64,000 nucleotides of DNA from Chryseobacterium sp. Marseille-Q5410 (GCA_946892665.1 CAMPOT010000001.1:1860001-1924000), one strand, 5' to 3'; shown: positions 9,723 through 18,261, counted from the stretch's first letter. Numbers and translations: made by a program. The notes: generated from the letters alone by a model not told the origin.

Positions 9723-9751
9723 AAAGGAACTCGATTTGAGTTCCTTTTTTT
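9723..9751. terminator. Bidirectional terminator between rpoD and the Crp/Fnr gene
   Basis: AAAGGAACTC and GAGTTCCTTT form a 10-bp stem with a 5-nt loop, followed by T on the plus strand and by a shorter T run on the minus strand. It overlaps the stop codon of the convergent gene at 9750. Confidence 0.9.
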
Positions 9752-10340
9752 ATGAAGACTGAAAATTCTTCCGCGCCAATTCTTTTCTTACTCTACTCAA
9801 ACTTTCCGGCGTAATTCCCAAATAAGAAGCCACCATCCATTGCGGAACACGCAATAAAATATCAGGATACATTTTGATGAAATTCATATAACGTTCTTCG
9901 GCAGTTTCCGCCAAAAGTGAATTCACCCGATTCTGCAAATTTCGGATATGTTTCTGCAAAAGCAAATCGTTTTTTTCCGCAGTTTTCGGGAAATGCAAAG
10001 CCATATTTTTAAAAAAATCGTTCTTTAATAACAATATTTCTGATTCCTCCACCGCTTCTATATAATATTTCGATTTTTCATTAAAATAAAGCGAGCTTCT
10101 ATCCGAAATCAACCATTTTTCCGGGGCAAACTGAATGATGTGTTCCTTTCCGTGTTTATCAATGGAAAACATTCTCAGCAAGCCTTTTTCCACGAAATAA
10201 GTAGCATTACATACCTCACCGTCCTTCAGTAGAAATTCATTCTTCGCAACGCTTTTTGTTTCATAAAAACTGCTGCATTGGGTAACTTCATTTCTCGGAA
10301 TTTCTAAGATTTCGGATAAATAGGTTTCGATATTTTCCAT
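9750..10340 (-). CDS. Crp/Fnr-family transcriptional regulator
   Basis: A 196-aa regulator. A cyclic-nucleotide-binding-like beta barrel (about residues 20-115) is followed by a dimer helix and a C-terminal helix-turn-helix (VPQWMVASYLGITPESLSRVRKEL). The Cys residues of an Fnr iron-sulfur cluster are absent and the cAMP-contact signature is not clear, so the ligand is unknown. It is the last gene of a minus-strand group with YtxJ, a DUF1569 protein and a bacillithiol-transferase-like protein, 15 bp after ytxJ, and could respond to redox or thiol state (inference). Confidence 0.9.
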   Translation of the reverse strand: MENIETYLSEILEIPRNEVTQCSSFYETKSVAKNEFLLKDGEVCNATYFVEKGLLRMFSIDKHGKEHIIQFAPEKWLISDRSSLYFNEKSKYYIEAVEESEILLLKNDFFKNMALHFPKTAEKNDLLLQKHIRNLQNRVNSLLAETAEERYMNFIKMYPDILLRVPQWMVASYLGITPESLSRVRKELARKNFQSS

Positions 10341-10355
10341 GTAAAAGATGCAAAT

Positions 10356-10730
10356 TTAGATTAAGGATAAAGAAATACTTTGATGAGAAGCATGATTCAC
10401 CACTACTCCATTTTCCAAAACGATCAGTTGCGGACTTTGATGAGTTACTCCCAAATCATCGGCAATTTTATTTGATAAATCCCTGTGCGCAAGCAAATCT
10501 AGAAAATAATAATCCACATTTTTATCGGAATTTTCAACTTCTTTTTCGAAATTTTTCAACACTGTTTTACTGATAAAACATCTCGTGGAATGCTTGAAAA
10601 TAGCTACTTTCTTTTCCGTAGAAACTGCAATTGCTCGGTTCAAATCTTCTTCAGATTCGATATATTTCCAAAATTCCGGCGATGATTTTTCTTCTTCCGA
10701 ACTTCCAAATATTTTATTAAAAAAACTCAT
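10356..10730 (-). CDS. ytxJ: YtxJ-family bacillithiol-system monothiol protein
   Basis: A 124-aa thioredoxin-fold protein of the YtxJ family, found in organisms that make bacillithiol and proposed to act like a monothiol glutaredoxin (bacilliredoxin). The signature is KHSTRCFIS, with one redox Cys, near residue 50; the fold continues with the conserved THQSPQLIVLENG stretch. The start ATG overlaps the end of the upstream DUF1569 gene by 4 bp, showing tight translational coupling. Confidence 0.9.
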   Translation of the reverse strand: MSFFNKIFGSSEEEKSSPEFWKYIESEEDLNRAIAVSTEKKVAIFKHSTRCFISKTVLKNFEKEVENSDKNVDYYFLDLLAHRDLSNKIADDLGVTHQSPQLIVLENGVVVNHASHQSISLSLI

Positions 10731-11191
10731 ACTCCAAATTGTTTTAAATGATGGTGAAGATGTTTATACTCCATAAAACCCCAATCTTGTTGCGTCATTT
10801 TCCCGAAAAGCGGATGCTCGGAAAGCAGATTATTCTTCAATCCTTTTGCAACAAAATCGTCGAGTGTTCCCAGAAGCTGACTTTTTGATTTTTCAAAATT
10901 ACAGTTTTCTGTAGTAATCACCTCTGCAAAAGTCGGCATATTTGGCGGAATTCCATTATTGAAAATTTTCATTTCAAATTTCGTGAACATTCCAATCCAT
11001 TTTATTCCGGGAGAAATTTTGGGCAAAATGATTTTACCAAAGCCGATCTGCAGAATTTTATCGCAATGTCGAAACATTTGCGCAGCATTCATTTTTCCCC
11101 ATTTTCTCTCAGATTGTGGGCTAATTTTGGAAATTCTCAGTTTTATTTCTTCTAAATCTTCCGGATTGAAAATCGATTTCTTGGCTACCAA
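10727..11191 (-). CDS. DUF1569 domain-containing protein (DinB-like fold)
   Basis: A 154-aa protein resembling DUF1569, a family in the DinB/YfiT four-helix superfamily of metal-dependent thiol transferases. Possible metal ligands are His in MFRHCDKI and the YKHLHHHLKQFG cluster at the C-terminus. It overlaps the DinB/YfiT gene upstream by 7 bp and ytxJ downstream by 4 bp. Its placement between two bacillithiol-related proteins suggests a thiol transfer role; the substrate is unknown. Confidence 0.85.
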   Translation of the reverse strand: MVAKKSIFNPEDLEEIKLRISKISPQSERKWGKMNAAQMFRHCDKILQIGFGKIILPKISPGIKWIGMFTKFEMKIFNNGIPPNMPTFAEVITTENCNFEKSKSQLLGTLDDFVAKGLKNNLLSEHPLFGKMTQQDWGFMEYKHLHHHLKQFGV

Positions 11192-11721
11192 CCTTTTTCA
11201 TTTTTTAAATTTTCAATATGTGCAAAATGATGATCGCAATGCCATGCGTAAAATGCAAGCATATTTCTCAAGCTCATGCTTTTTTGATGTTCCGGATGAT
11301 AAAAACTTCTGCTAAAGTCCTTATTAGTCATCGTTTTCAGCAAATGCGTCCATCGGTAATGCAAACCTTCCAAAATAAGAAGTGCCGACTTCACCGGTTC
11401 GCTGCGGCTATCCTGCAACTCCGCCCATTTGGCCTCATCATAGGGTTTTATGGTCGGATTTTCTTCCGTTAAAGCCAATTTGAATCTTGATAAACTCTGC
11501 ATGTGGCTATCCGCGAGATGATTGATGAGTTGCCGAACCGTCCAACCACCCGATCTGTATTGAGTTTCCAGCATATCATCAGTCCAATTTTCTATTAATC
11601 TTTTTAATTTTTGAGGGAAATATTTCAGCGTTTCTATGTGAAGATCAATCTCTGCATCCGAAATATTTTCCGGCCATTGAAAAGTTCCGATCGGATATTT
11701 TTTTTGTTCTAAATTGTCCAT
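11185..11721 (-). CDS. YfiT/DinB-family bacillithiol transferase-like protein
   Basis: A 178-aa protein of the YfiT (BstA-like) branch of the DinB superfamily, metal-dependent S-transferases that conjugate bacillithiol to electrophiles. The N-terminal KKYPIGTFQWPENIS, the metal-binding helices with LINHLADSHMQS, and FYAWHCDHHFAHIENL carry the expected His triad. It is the first gene of the overlapping set BstA-like/DUF1569/YtxJ, followed by a Crp/Fnr regulator. Likely function is detoxification of epoxides, quinones or halogenated compounds. Confidence 0.9.
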   Translation of the reverse strand: MDNLEQKKYPIGTFQWPENISDAEIDLHIETLKYFPQKLKRLIENWTDDMLETQYRSGGWTVRQLINHLADSHMQSLSRFKLALTEENPTIKPYDEAKWAELQDSRSEPVKSALLILEGLHYRWTHLLKTMTNKDFSRSFYHPEHQKSMSLRNMLAFYAWHCDHHFAHIENLKNEKGW

Positions 11722-11842
11722 TTTAATATGCTATTTTGTCGATTTGGCTGATTAATGATTTTGGCTAAAAATTTGACTTTCTATTTTGTAAATTTACCCA
11801 AAATCTCAAACGATTCTATTTTTTTTTAATACAATTTAACTT

Positions 11843-12448
11843 ATGAAAAAAGCACTGATAATAGTAGATGTACAAAACGATTTTTGTGAAGGTGGCGCAC
11901 TTGCGGTTCCGGGAGCCAGCGAAATAATCCCGTACATCAACCTTCTGATGGAAGAAAATGAATACGACCAAATCGTCCTCACGCAAGATTGGCATCCTGC
12001 GAACCACAAAAGTTTTGCTTCAAACAACGGAAAAAAAGTAGGTGAAACCATCATTTTAAACGGAATTCCACAGTTTATGTGGCCAGACCACTGTGTGCAG
12101 GGAACTTTCGGGGCAGAGTTTCATAAAGATCTTAACCGCGACAAGGTAACCCACATCATTCAGAAAGGAAAAAACACCGATGTCGATAGTTACAGCGGCT
12201 TCCAAGATAACAACCATTTTGTGAAAACCGGTCTGGACGATTTCTTGAAATATCACGATATTCAATTACTAGAAATTGTAGGTTTAGCGCTTGATTATTG
12301 TGTAAAATTCACTTGTTTGGACGCCACCCAATTGGGCTATATCACATGTTTGCATTTCAACGGAACACGCGCTGTGAACGTGAAACCCGACAATGGTAAA
12401 GATGCTTTGTACGAAATGTTACAAAATTCCGTAACTGTTTTGGGATAA
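11843..12448 (+). CDS. pncA: Bifunctional nicotinamidase/pyrazinamidase
   Basis: A 201-aa cysteine hydrolase of the isochorismatase-like fold that converts nicotinamide to nicotinate for NAD salvage. The catalytic Asp is in IIVDVQNDF (about D9), the metal ligands in TQDWHPANHKSF (Asp, His, His), and the nucleophilic Cys in GLALDYCVKFTCLDA. Length and motif order match PncA. It is transcribed divergently from the bacillithiol-related operon and followed by a terminator. Confidence 0.96.
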   Translation: MKKALIIVDVQNDFCEGGALAVPGASEIIPYINLLMEENEYDQIVLTQDWHPANHKSFASNNGKKVGETIILNGIPQFMWPDHCVQGTFGAEFHKDLNRDKVTHIIQKGKNTDVDSYSGFQDNNHFVKTGLDDFLKYHDIQLLEIVGLALDYCVKFTCLDATQLGYITCLHFNGTRAVNVKPDNGKDALYEMLQNSVTVLG

Positions 12449-12471
12449 GAACTTTAATTCATTGAGAATAG

Positions 12472-12505
12472 ACTCTGCAAAATCACTTTGCGGAGTTTTT
12501 TTTTT
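12472..12505 (+). terminator. Intrinsic terminator after pncA
   Basis: ACTCTGCAAA and TTTGCGGAGT form a 10-bp stem with one G-T pair, a 5-nt loop, and a tract of nine or more T. Confidence 0.9.
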
Positions 12506-12889
12506 GTTAAAATTTAATAGATATTTTTATTTCAATATTTAGTTGGAGGAATTTGTCATTCCTGCTTTTGCTTACAATGTCTTTTCATTTGTGTCCGGTA
12601 AAAAATATAATCAAAAACTAGAAATACCAATTTACCTGAAAACTTCGTAAAGATTTGCATTTTGCAAAGATTGATGCAGCAACTGACAGACCTACTTTTA
12701 GGTCATCAGAAATATTTAAAACAAGATCAATTTATATTTGTTTTGGTTTTTTATAAGAATTTTTTTTGAGATTAAAATATTTTCAAAGAATAGTTGTGAA
12801 AAAATTTTGTAATTTAACCTTGTGTTGAACACAGTATAATAATGTGTCGTTATATTTGGAATCGATTTAATTTAAAAATTCAAATTGAG
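12506..12889 (+). other. Noncoding stretch with two hairpins
   Basis: About 380 bp of AT-rich DNA without a convincing gene. Two small hairpins stand out: AGGAAT/ATTCCT at 12547-12563, and a longer one at 12683-12709 where CTGA plus GACCTA pair with TAGGTC plus TCAG around a CTTT loop. TGTGTT/ACACA lies close to the following gene. An in-frame ATG at 12842 would add 16 residues before the signal peptide and is not favoured. Whether a small RNA is made here cannot be told from sequence alone. Confidence 0.4.
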
Positions 12890-13834
12890 ATGAAAAAGAT
12901 ATTCCTGTTCCTGAGTTTCATGGTATTCACAAGTAGCAATGCTCAAATTTTCGATGCCCTGAAAGACGTTGCTAAAAAGAAAGTGACGGAAAAAGCTACC
13001 AATCTTGTTGGCGAAAATGTGAAAAATGCGGTGACAAAAGAAGCCATCACCACCAATTTTAAGGATTGCGACACGCAAAATATCAAATCACCGGAATTTG
13101 CATCGGAGAAAAATTTCAAAACGCTTTGCAGTGCTGACTTTACGGAGAAGGGTTATGTTTTAACTCCCGGATATTATGAAATAGAATTAAAAAGTTTTTG
13201 CCTGAAAGCCGGTACTTATGCACCCAGCAAAGGTGACGGCTACCTTTATGCCCCGTTAAAAGGTCCGAAAGAAGAACTCGTAAGCAAACTGGTGAAAAAC
13301 TGGTACAACCACTCTGAAATTGAGCAAACTGATGTGCAGGCTCTGCTGTGAGCGCTCATTGCGAAAGCCAGTTTTAAAAATCTGGATACAAAACTCCAGC
13401 TGGTAGCGGCAAAATTACTTTCATCAAAAGATATTTTGGCATTGAACAAAATGGGGCTCGATTTCGTTCCTTCTGGAGTGATGAGCGACCTGAAAAGCAA
13501 TCTCCCAAAACCTGTACAACTCGCGCTGGAGGCAGAAAACAAAATTCGGCAGCTCTTTTCTTCAAGCAGTTACAGCTATTCTGAACTCGAAAAATATGCG
13601 ATGTTGGCAGGCTTTAATAAAGAAAAGTCAAGCATTGCATACGGAACTTGGGGTTTGCATCCTTCTGGTTTCTGGGTTTCTTATCATCCAAGCGGCTATT
13701 CACATATTAAAGTGAGAATTTATGTACCTGAGACTGCGGGTACGGTTTATTATATACCGTCCAATGATGTTGCGGTTCCGGCAAATACCTCCAGCCAAAG
13801 GTTGATGCTGAGTGATGTTAAAGATTGCAGATAA
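12890..13834 (+). pseudogene. Exported protein of unknown function interrupted by an in-frame TGA
   Basis: From ATG 12890 the reading frame begins with a signal peptide (MKKIFLFLSFMVFTSSNA) and continues to 13834, but codon 154 (13349-13351) is TGA. The frame after the stop goes on without a break for 160 codons, and the joint context (VQALL-stop-ALIAKASF) reads like one protein of 314 residues. A Trp TGG to TGA or Arg CGA to TGA change would explain it. I do not recognise the family. The first half alone would be a 153-aa secreted fragment. The gene's own terminator downstream appears split by the IS element. Confidence 0.75.
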
Positions 13835-13845
13835 ATAATAAACCG

Positions 13846-13854
13846 CCGGAAAAC
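13846..13854 (+). repeat. Target-site duplication, left copy
   Basis: CCGGAAAAC occurs here immediately before the IS left end and again at 15602-15610 immediately after the right end. A 9-bp direct repeat at both borders is the expected footprint of transposition. Confidence 0.8.
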
Positions 13855-13889
13855 GAGGTCACTGAAAAAGTCTTCTGGGCAATCAGAAA

Positions 13890-13927
13890 AAAGGAGTTAA
13901 AACAGTAATGTTTTCGCTCCTTTTTTT
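13890..13927 (+). terminator. Terminator inside the IS left end
   Basis: GGAG plus AAAAC pair with GTTTT plus CTCC (one 2-nt internal mismatch) around a 6-nt loop, followed by seven T, 33 bp before the transposase start. It would stop outside transcripts from reading into the transposase, a common self-limiting device of insertion sequences. Confidence 0.8.
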
Positions 13928-13959
13928 GTATATTTAATCTGTAAATTAATCATTTATAG

Positions 13960-15408
13960 ATGTTAGTACAGCAGCAAAGAGTTCAGTTTAGTGCCTATTC
14001 TGATTTATATAACCTGATCATTCCAAAGGAGAATATTCTTCGTAAAATTAACGAGCTGATTGACTTCTCCTTCATTTATGATGAACTTTTGAACAAATAT
14101 TGTTTAAATAATGGTCGTAATGCCGAAAGTCCAATCCGCATGTTTAAATATCTTTTGCTTAAAAGTATTTATACCCTTTCTGATGTGGACGTTGTGGAGC
14201 GTTCGCGGTTCGATATGTCGTTCAAATATTTTTTGGAAATGGCTCCGGAAGAGGACGTGATCAATCCCAGTTCCCTCACTAAATTTAGAAAACTGCGTTT
14301 GAAGGACACCGATTTATTGAATTTGCTGATAGGAAAAACCGTCGCAATAGCTATTGACAAAGGCATCATAAAAAGCAAATCCATCATTGTGGATGCCACG
14401 CATACCTTGTCCCGATCAAACCCTTTTTCGGCGCTGGAAGTGCTTAGGGAACGTTCCAAGTTACTTCGCAAAACAGTTTATCAGTTTGACGAAGAGTTTA
14501 AGTCTAAAATGCCATCCAAGAATGTTGAAAATGATTTGAACAAAGAATTAGCCTACTGCAAAGAGCTTGAAAAATCTATTGAAAACGAGCCCTCCCTAAG
14601 TTCGATTCCGGCAGTAAAGGAGAAACTGAACCTGTTAAAGGAAACAGCCAATGACACTGGCGAACAGTTGGTTTTTTCAAAAGATACGGATGCCAAAACA
14701 GGACACAAGTCGGCTGACAGTCCATTTTTTGGTTACAAGACACACCTGGCAATGAGTGAGGAACGCATTATTACGGCGGCGGTGGTTACTTCGGGCGAAA
14801 AAGGAGACGGCCCAGAACTGCCCAAACTCTTAAAAATCAGCCAGGAAAACGGAATGGACGTGGAGGCGATCATTGGTGATGCCGCTTATTCCGGGAAAGA
14901 AAATCTGAAAATTGCCCGTGATCAGAGCATTAAAATCGTAGCAAAACTGAATCCTTCTATTACACAGGGATTTAGAAAAGATCAAGACCGGTTTGACTAT
15001 AACAAAGATGCTGACAGATTTGTTTGTCCCGCAGGACATCTGGCGACAAGAAAAGCCCGCCAAAACAAAAAGAATGTTGGCAAAAACCAAGTGGATGTAT
15101 ATTATTTTGATATAGAAAAATGCAGATTATGCCCCATGAGAGAAGGCTGTTACAAAGATGGAGCAAAATCTAAGACCTATTCTGTCTCCATAAAATCAGA
15201 AATGCATCAGGATCAAATGGATTTTCAGGAAAGCGATTATTACAGGGAGAAATCGAAGCAACGGTATAAGATTGAGGCGAAAAACAGCGAACTTAAAAAC
15301 GCCCACGGATACGGCAAAGCAACATCCTATGGCCTAGAAAATATGCAGATGCAGGGAGCGATGGCTATTTTCGCAGTCAATTTGAAGAGAATTCTGAAAT
15401 TAATCTGA
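13960..15408 (+). CDS. IS1182-family transposase
   Basis: A 482-aa DDE transposase. The N-terminal DUF772-like region (IRMFKYLLLKSIYTLSD) is followed by a catalytic core with the first Asp in SIIVDATHT, the second in AIIGDAAYSGKEN and the Glu in the YKIEAKNSELKNAHG helix. The HKSADSPFFGYKTHLA stretch and the Cys cluster CRLCPMREGC are also typical of IS1182/IS5-like enzymes. It starts 91 bp after the left terminal repeat region and is uninterrupted, so it is probably active. Confidence 0.93.
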   Translation: MLVQQQRVQFSAYSDLYNLIIPKENILRKINELIDFSFIYDELLNKYCLNNGRNAESPIRMFKYLLLKSIYTLSDVDVVERSRFDMSFKYFLEMAPEEDVINPSSLTKFRKLRLKDTDLLNLLIGKTVAIAIDKGIIKSKSIIVDATHTLSRSNPFSALEVLRERSKLLRKTVYQFDEEFKSKMPSKNVENDLNKELAYCKELEKSIENEPSLSSIPAVKEKLNLLKETANDTGEQLVFSKDTDAKTGHKSADSPFFGYKTHLAMSEERIITAAVVTSGEKGDGPELPKLLKISQENGMDVEAIIGDAAYSGKENLKIARDQSIKIVAKLNPSITQGFRKDQDRFDYNKDADRFVCPAGHLATRKARQNKKNVGKNQVDVYYFDIEKCRLCPMREGCYKDGAKSKTYSVSIKSEMHQDQMDFQESDYYREKSKQRYKIEAKNSELKNAHGYGKATSYGLENMQMQGAMAIFAVNLKRILKLI

Positions 15409-15506
15409 AAGGGAAGGGCAAAAAACCAATACATCTAAAAACGGGCAATGCTTAAGCCAAAAGCAGCCTCATACCCCCGATAAAATCAAAACTTCAAAAA
15501 AAGGAA

Positions 15507-15547
15507 AAGAGCTCATTACAGAATTTAAACTCCTGTAATAAGCTCTT
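15507..15547 (+). repeat. Long palindrome in the IS right end
   Basis: AAGAGCTCATTACAG and CTGTAATAAGCTCTT form a 15-bp stem with one mismatch around an 11-nt loop. It lies between the transposase stop and the right terminal repeat. It could act as a bidirectional terminator (T run is weak) or a transposase contact site; neither is proven. Confidence 0.75.
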
Positions 15548-15601
15548 AGTTAATGACCGAAAACCATAAATCCTAAAATTGATACGGTTTTTCAGTGGCC
15601 T

Positions 15602-15610
15602 CCGGAAAAC
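15602..15610 (+). repeat. Target-site duplication, right copy
   Basis: Second copy of CCGGAAAAC, directly after the right terminal inverted repeat and followed by the right arm of the split terminator. Confidence 0.8.
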
Positions 15611-15755
15611 AGGCGGTTTTTTTTGTGACTTTTAAATAATACCGTAAACCATCAATACCAAATCGCTGTAATGATCTCTTGACCAGAGTTTACTAAAATA
15701 TTCCGTGCAGCGACCACTACAGAAAATAAAATTGAAAAAAGTCCCAATATTGGCT

Positions 15756-16130
15756 TTATATCTTCCTGCCTGTAAGCAGATTAGTAACATTTAAAACTAA
15801 GAGAAAATAAAGGATTAAATTCTGAATAAAATTAAATTTCAGAAAAACAGTCCTGTCCCACCCTGTTAAATTGGGTTTTTCAATGCTTCTCATCTGCTCT
15901 ATGAACTGCCTCGGAAATCCGTAACTTTTTACTTCAAACATTCCTGAATTTCCGCCTTCAGAATACAGTAAGGAAAGAATGGTCAAAATAATTCCTCCAA
16001 TCAGTGAGATTAAAAGAGTGCGGCTGCTCCACTGTCTTTGTTTTTTAATAATCCTGAAAAGAAAAATTAAGAACAGCAAAAACACTGATATGTAAAAGAA
16101 TTCCGTAAAGGTAAAGTTTCGGTGAATCAT
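15756..16130 (-). CDS. Hypothetical membrane protein
   Basis: A 124-aa protein not recognised. It has three hydrophobic segments (about residues 11-27, 38-57 and 101-119) and a soluble loop with SEGGNSGMFEVKSYGFPR between the second and third. It starts 48 bp downstream of the hutU stop on the same strand and ends about 150 bp from the IS. Codon use looks like that of its neighbours. No function can be proposed. Confidence 0.65.
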   Translation of the reverse strand: MIHRNFTFTEFFYISVFLLFLIFLFRIIKKQRQWSSRTLLISLIGGIILTILSLLYSEGGNSGMFEVKSYGFPRQFIEQMRSIEKPNLTGWDRTVFLKFNFIQNLILYFLLVLNVTNLLTGRKI

Positions 16131-16178
16131 GATTTAAAATTAAAATAAATAACCTTATGGATTTTGTAATTTTTTTTA

Positions 16179-18164
16179 TCACAATAAATTCTCATCCACA
16201 AAATTAGGCAGCGTCACTTTCAAATTCGGCTCTACTTCCATAGCCCGTTTTATCGCGAAAATGGCTCCTTCATTTCTGGCCCAGCTTCTCCGGGAAATTC
16301 CGTTGTTTACGTCCCAGAACAGCATTGATTTTAATCTTCTGTCGGCATCGTCGCTTCCGTCGAGGAGCATTCCGAAACCGCCATTGATGACTTCTCCCCA
16401 ACCAACGCCGCCTCCGTTATGAATTGAAACCCAGGTTGCGCCACGGAAAGAATCACCAATCACGTTGTGAATCGCCATATCTGCTGTAAATCTTGAACCG
16501 TCGTAAATATTAGAAGTTTCGCGGTAAGGAGAATCCGTTCCCGAAACATCGTGATGGTCGCGACCTAAAACAACGGGACCAATTTCTCGGTTTTTAATGG
16601 CTTTATTAAAAGCTTCTGCAATTTTCATTCTTCCTTCTGCATCGGCATATAAAATTCTTGCCTGTGAACCCACAACCAAATTGTTTTCTTGTGCACCTTT
16701 AATCCACTGAATATTATCTTTCATCTGCTGTTGGATTTCCTCGGGAGAATTTTTAATTATTTCCTCTAAAACGTTGCATGCAATTTCGTCCGTTTTCTGT
16801 AGATCTTCCGGTTTTCCGCTCGCACAGACCCAGCGGAACGGCCCAAAACCATAATCGAAACACATCGGCCCCATAATATCCTGAACGTAAGAAGGGTATC
16901 TGAATTCTCTTCCCAACGTAGGATTTTCTGCCATAACATCGGCTCCGGCTCTTGATGCTTCCAGTAAGAAAGCATTTCCGTAATCGAAGAAATAGGTACC
17001 TTTTGCTGTGTGTTTATTGATGGCGGAAGCGTGTCGTCTCAAGGTTTCCTGAACTTTTTCTTTGAATAAATTCGGATTTTCTGCCATCATCGTATTGGAT
17101 TCCTCTAAGGTTTGTCCTACCGGATAATAACCGCCCGCCCAAGGATTGTGAAGCGAAGTCTGGTCTGAACCAATATCGATTCTTAGATTTTCTTCATCAA
17201 ATTTCTCCCAAATGTCAACGATGTTTCCAAGGTATGCCAAAGAAACCGTTTCCTGATTTTCCTGAGCTTTTCTCACTCTTTCTACCAAGTCATCCAGATT
17301 TTCGTGGATTTCGTTCACCCATTTCTGGTCGTGACGGATTTTAGTAATCTTTGGATTCACTTCTGCAATCACCGTAACACAACCAGCAATATTTCCTGCT
17401 TTTGGCTGCGCTCCGGACATTCCGCCCAAACCTGAAGTCACAAATAAGCCGCCTTTTGGTTCTCTATTAATTTTTCTGAAAGCATTCAGAACTGTAATTG
17501 TTGTTCCGTGCACAATTCCTTGTGGACCAATGTACATGTAACTTCCGGCCGTCATTTGTCCGTATTGTGAAACCCCTAAAGCATTGAATTTTTCCCAATC
17601 GTCTGGTTTCGAATAATTTGGAATGACCATTCCGTTCGCCACAACGACTCTCGGTGCGTATTTATGACTTGGAAAAAGTCCCATCGGATGACCGGAATAC
17701 ATTACCAAAGTTTGCTCGTCAGTCATTTCAGACAGATATTTCATCGTCAAAAGATATTGCGCCCAATTGGAAAAAACCGCTCCGTTTCCACCGTAAGTAA
17801 TCAGTTCGTGTGGATGTTGTGCCACAGCATAATCCAGATTATTCTGAATCATCAGCATAATCGCCTTGGCTTGTTCAGATTTTCCCGGATATTCTGCAAT
17901 GTCTCTCGCTTTCATCTCGTAATCCGGACGGAAACGGTACATGTAAATTCTTCCGAATTTCTCCAGTTCTTCCTTAAATTCCGGCAATAATTCAGCATGA
18001 AATTTTGGTTCGAAATAACGTAAGGCGTTTTTCAGAGCGAGTTTCTTCTCTTCATCCGTTAAGATTTCCTTACGATTTGGAGCGTGATTGATGTTTTCTT
18101 CGTATGGTTTGGGCTGTGGCAATTCGTTGGGAATTCCCTGTTTTACTTGTTCTTGGAAAGTCAT
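16179..18164 (-). CDS. hutU: Urocanate hydratase
   Basis: A 661-aa NAD-dependent urocanase that converts urocanate to imidazolone propionate in histidine degradation. It belongs to the long form (the short form is about 555 aa). The NAD/active-site region FDYGFGPFRWVCASG with the conserved Cys is present, as are ELITYGGNGAVFSNWAQY, GGLFVTSGLGGMSGAQPKA and HNGGGVGWGEVINGGFG. No hutH, hutI or hutG/F is in the window, so the pathway genes are dispersed or the gene acts alone here. Confidence 0.96.
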   Translation of the reverse strand: MTFQEQVKQGIPNELPQPKPYEENINHAPNRKEILTDEEKKLALKNALRYFEPKFHAELLPEFKEELEKFGRIYMYRFRPDYEMKARDIAEYPGKSEQAKAIMLMIQNNLDYAVAQHPHELITYGGNGAVFSNWAQYLLTMKYLSEMTDEQTLVMYSGHPMGLFPSHKYAPRVVVANGMVIPNYSKPDDWEKFNALGVSQYGQMTAGSYMYIGPQGIVHGTTITVLNAFRKINREPKGGLFVTSGLGGMSGAQPKAGNIAGCVTVIAEVNPKITKIRHDQKWVNEIHENLDDLVERVRKAQENQETVSLAYLGNIVDIWEKFDEENLRIDIGSDQTSLHNPWAGGYYPVGQTLEESNTMMAENPNLFKEKVQETLRRHASAINKHTAKGTYFFDYGNAFLLEASRAGADVMAENPTLGREFRYPSYVQDIMGPMCFDYGFGPFRWVCASGKPEDLQKTDEIACNVLEEIIKNSPEEIQQQMKDNIQWIKGAQENNLVVGSQARILYADAEGRMKIAEAFNKAIKNREIGPVVLGRDHHDVSGTDSPYRETSNIYDGSRFTADMAIHNVIGDSFRGATWVSIHNGGGVGWGEVINGGFGMLLDGSDDADRRLKSMLFWDVNNGISRRSWARNEGAIFAIKRAMEVEPNLKVTLPNFVDENLL

Positions 18165-18261
18165 GCTTAAATTGAGATTTCTTATTTGAGATTTGAAATT
18201 TTATGGTTTTAAAGATATTCAAATTAGAAAACTCGTGCAAATTTTATATTTTTTTGACTAC

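Larger units (their letters stand above)
13855..15601 (+). mobile_element. IS1182-family insertion sequence, complete
   Basis: About 1.75 kb. The termini carry inverted repeats AGGTCACTGAAAAA (13856-13869) and AGGCCACTGAAAAA (reverse complement of 15588-15601), with one mismatch in 14. A 9-bp duplication CCGGAAAAC flanks the element. Inside are one intact transposase gene, an inward-facing terminator near the left end and a strong palindrome near the right end. Intact ends, frame and duplication suggest a recent insertion. The single base G at 13855 may belong to either the end or the target. Confidence 0.88.
13842..15624 (+). terminator. Terminator of the upstream gene, split by the IS insertion
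   Basis: Removing the IS and one copy of the duplication restores ACCGCC-GGAAAACA-GGCGGT followed by eight T, a classic intrinsic terminator with a 6-bp stem. The left arm is at 13842-13847 and the right arm with its T run at 15612-15624. It would have ended the transcript of the 12890-13834 gene. The insertion point is in the loop. Confidence 0.8.

Noticed and set aside
12842-12889. Upstream ATG for the TGA-broken exported gene
   Set aside because: It adds 16 residues before a normal signal peptide, which begins at ATG 12890.
13349-13351. Selenocysteine recoding of the TGA
   Set aside because: No insertion-element-like hairpin follows closely and the context fits a Trp or Arg codon lost by one transition.
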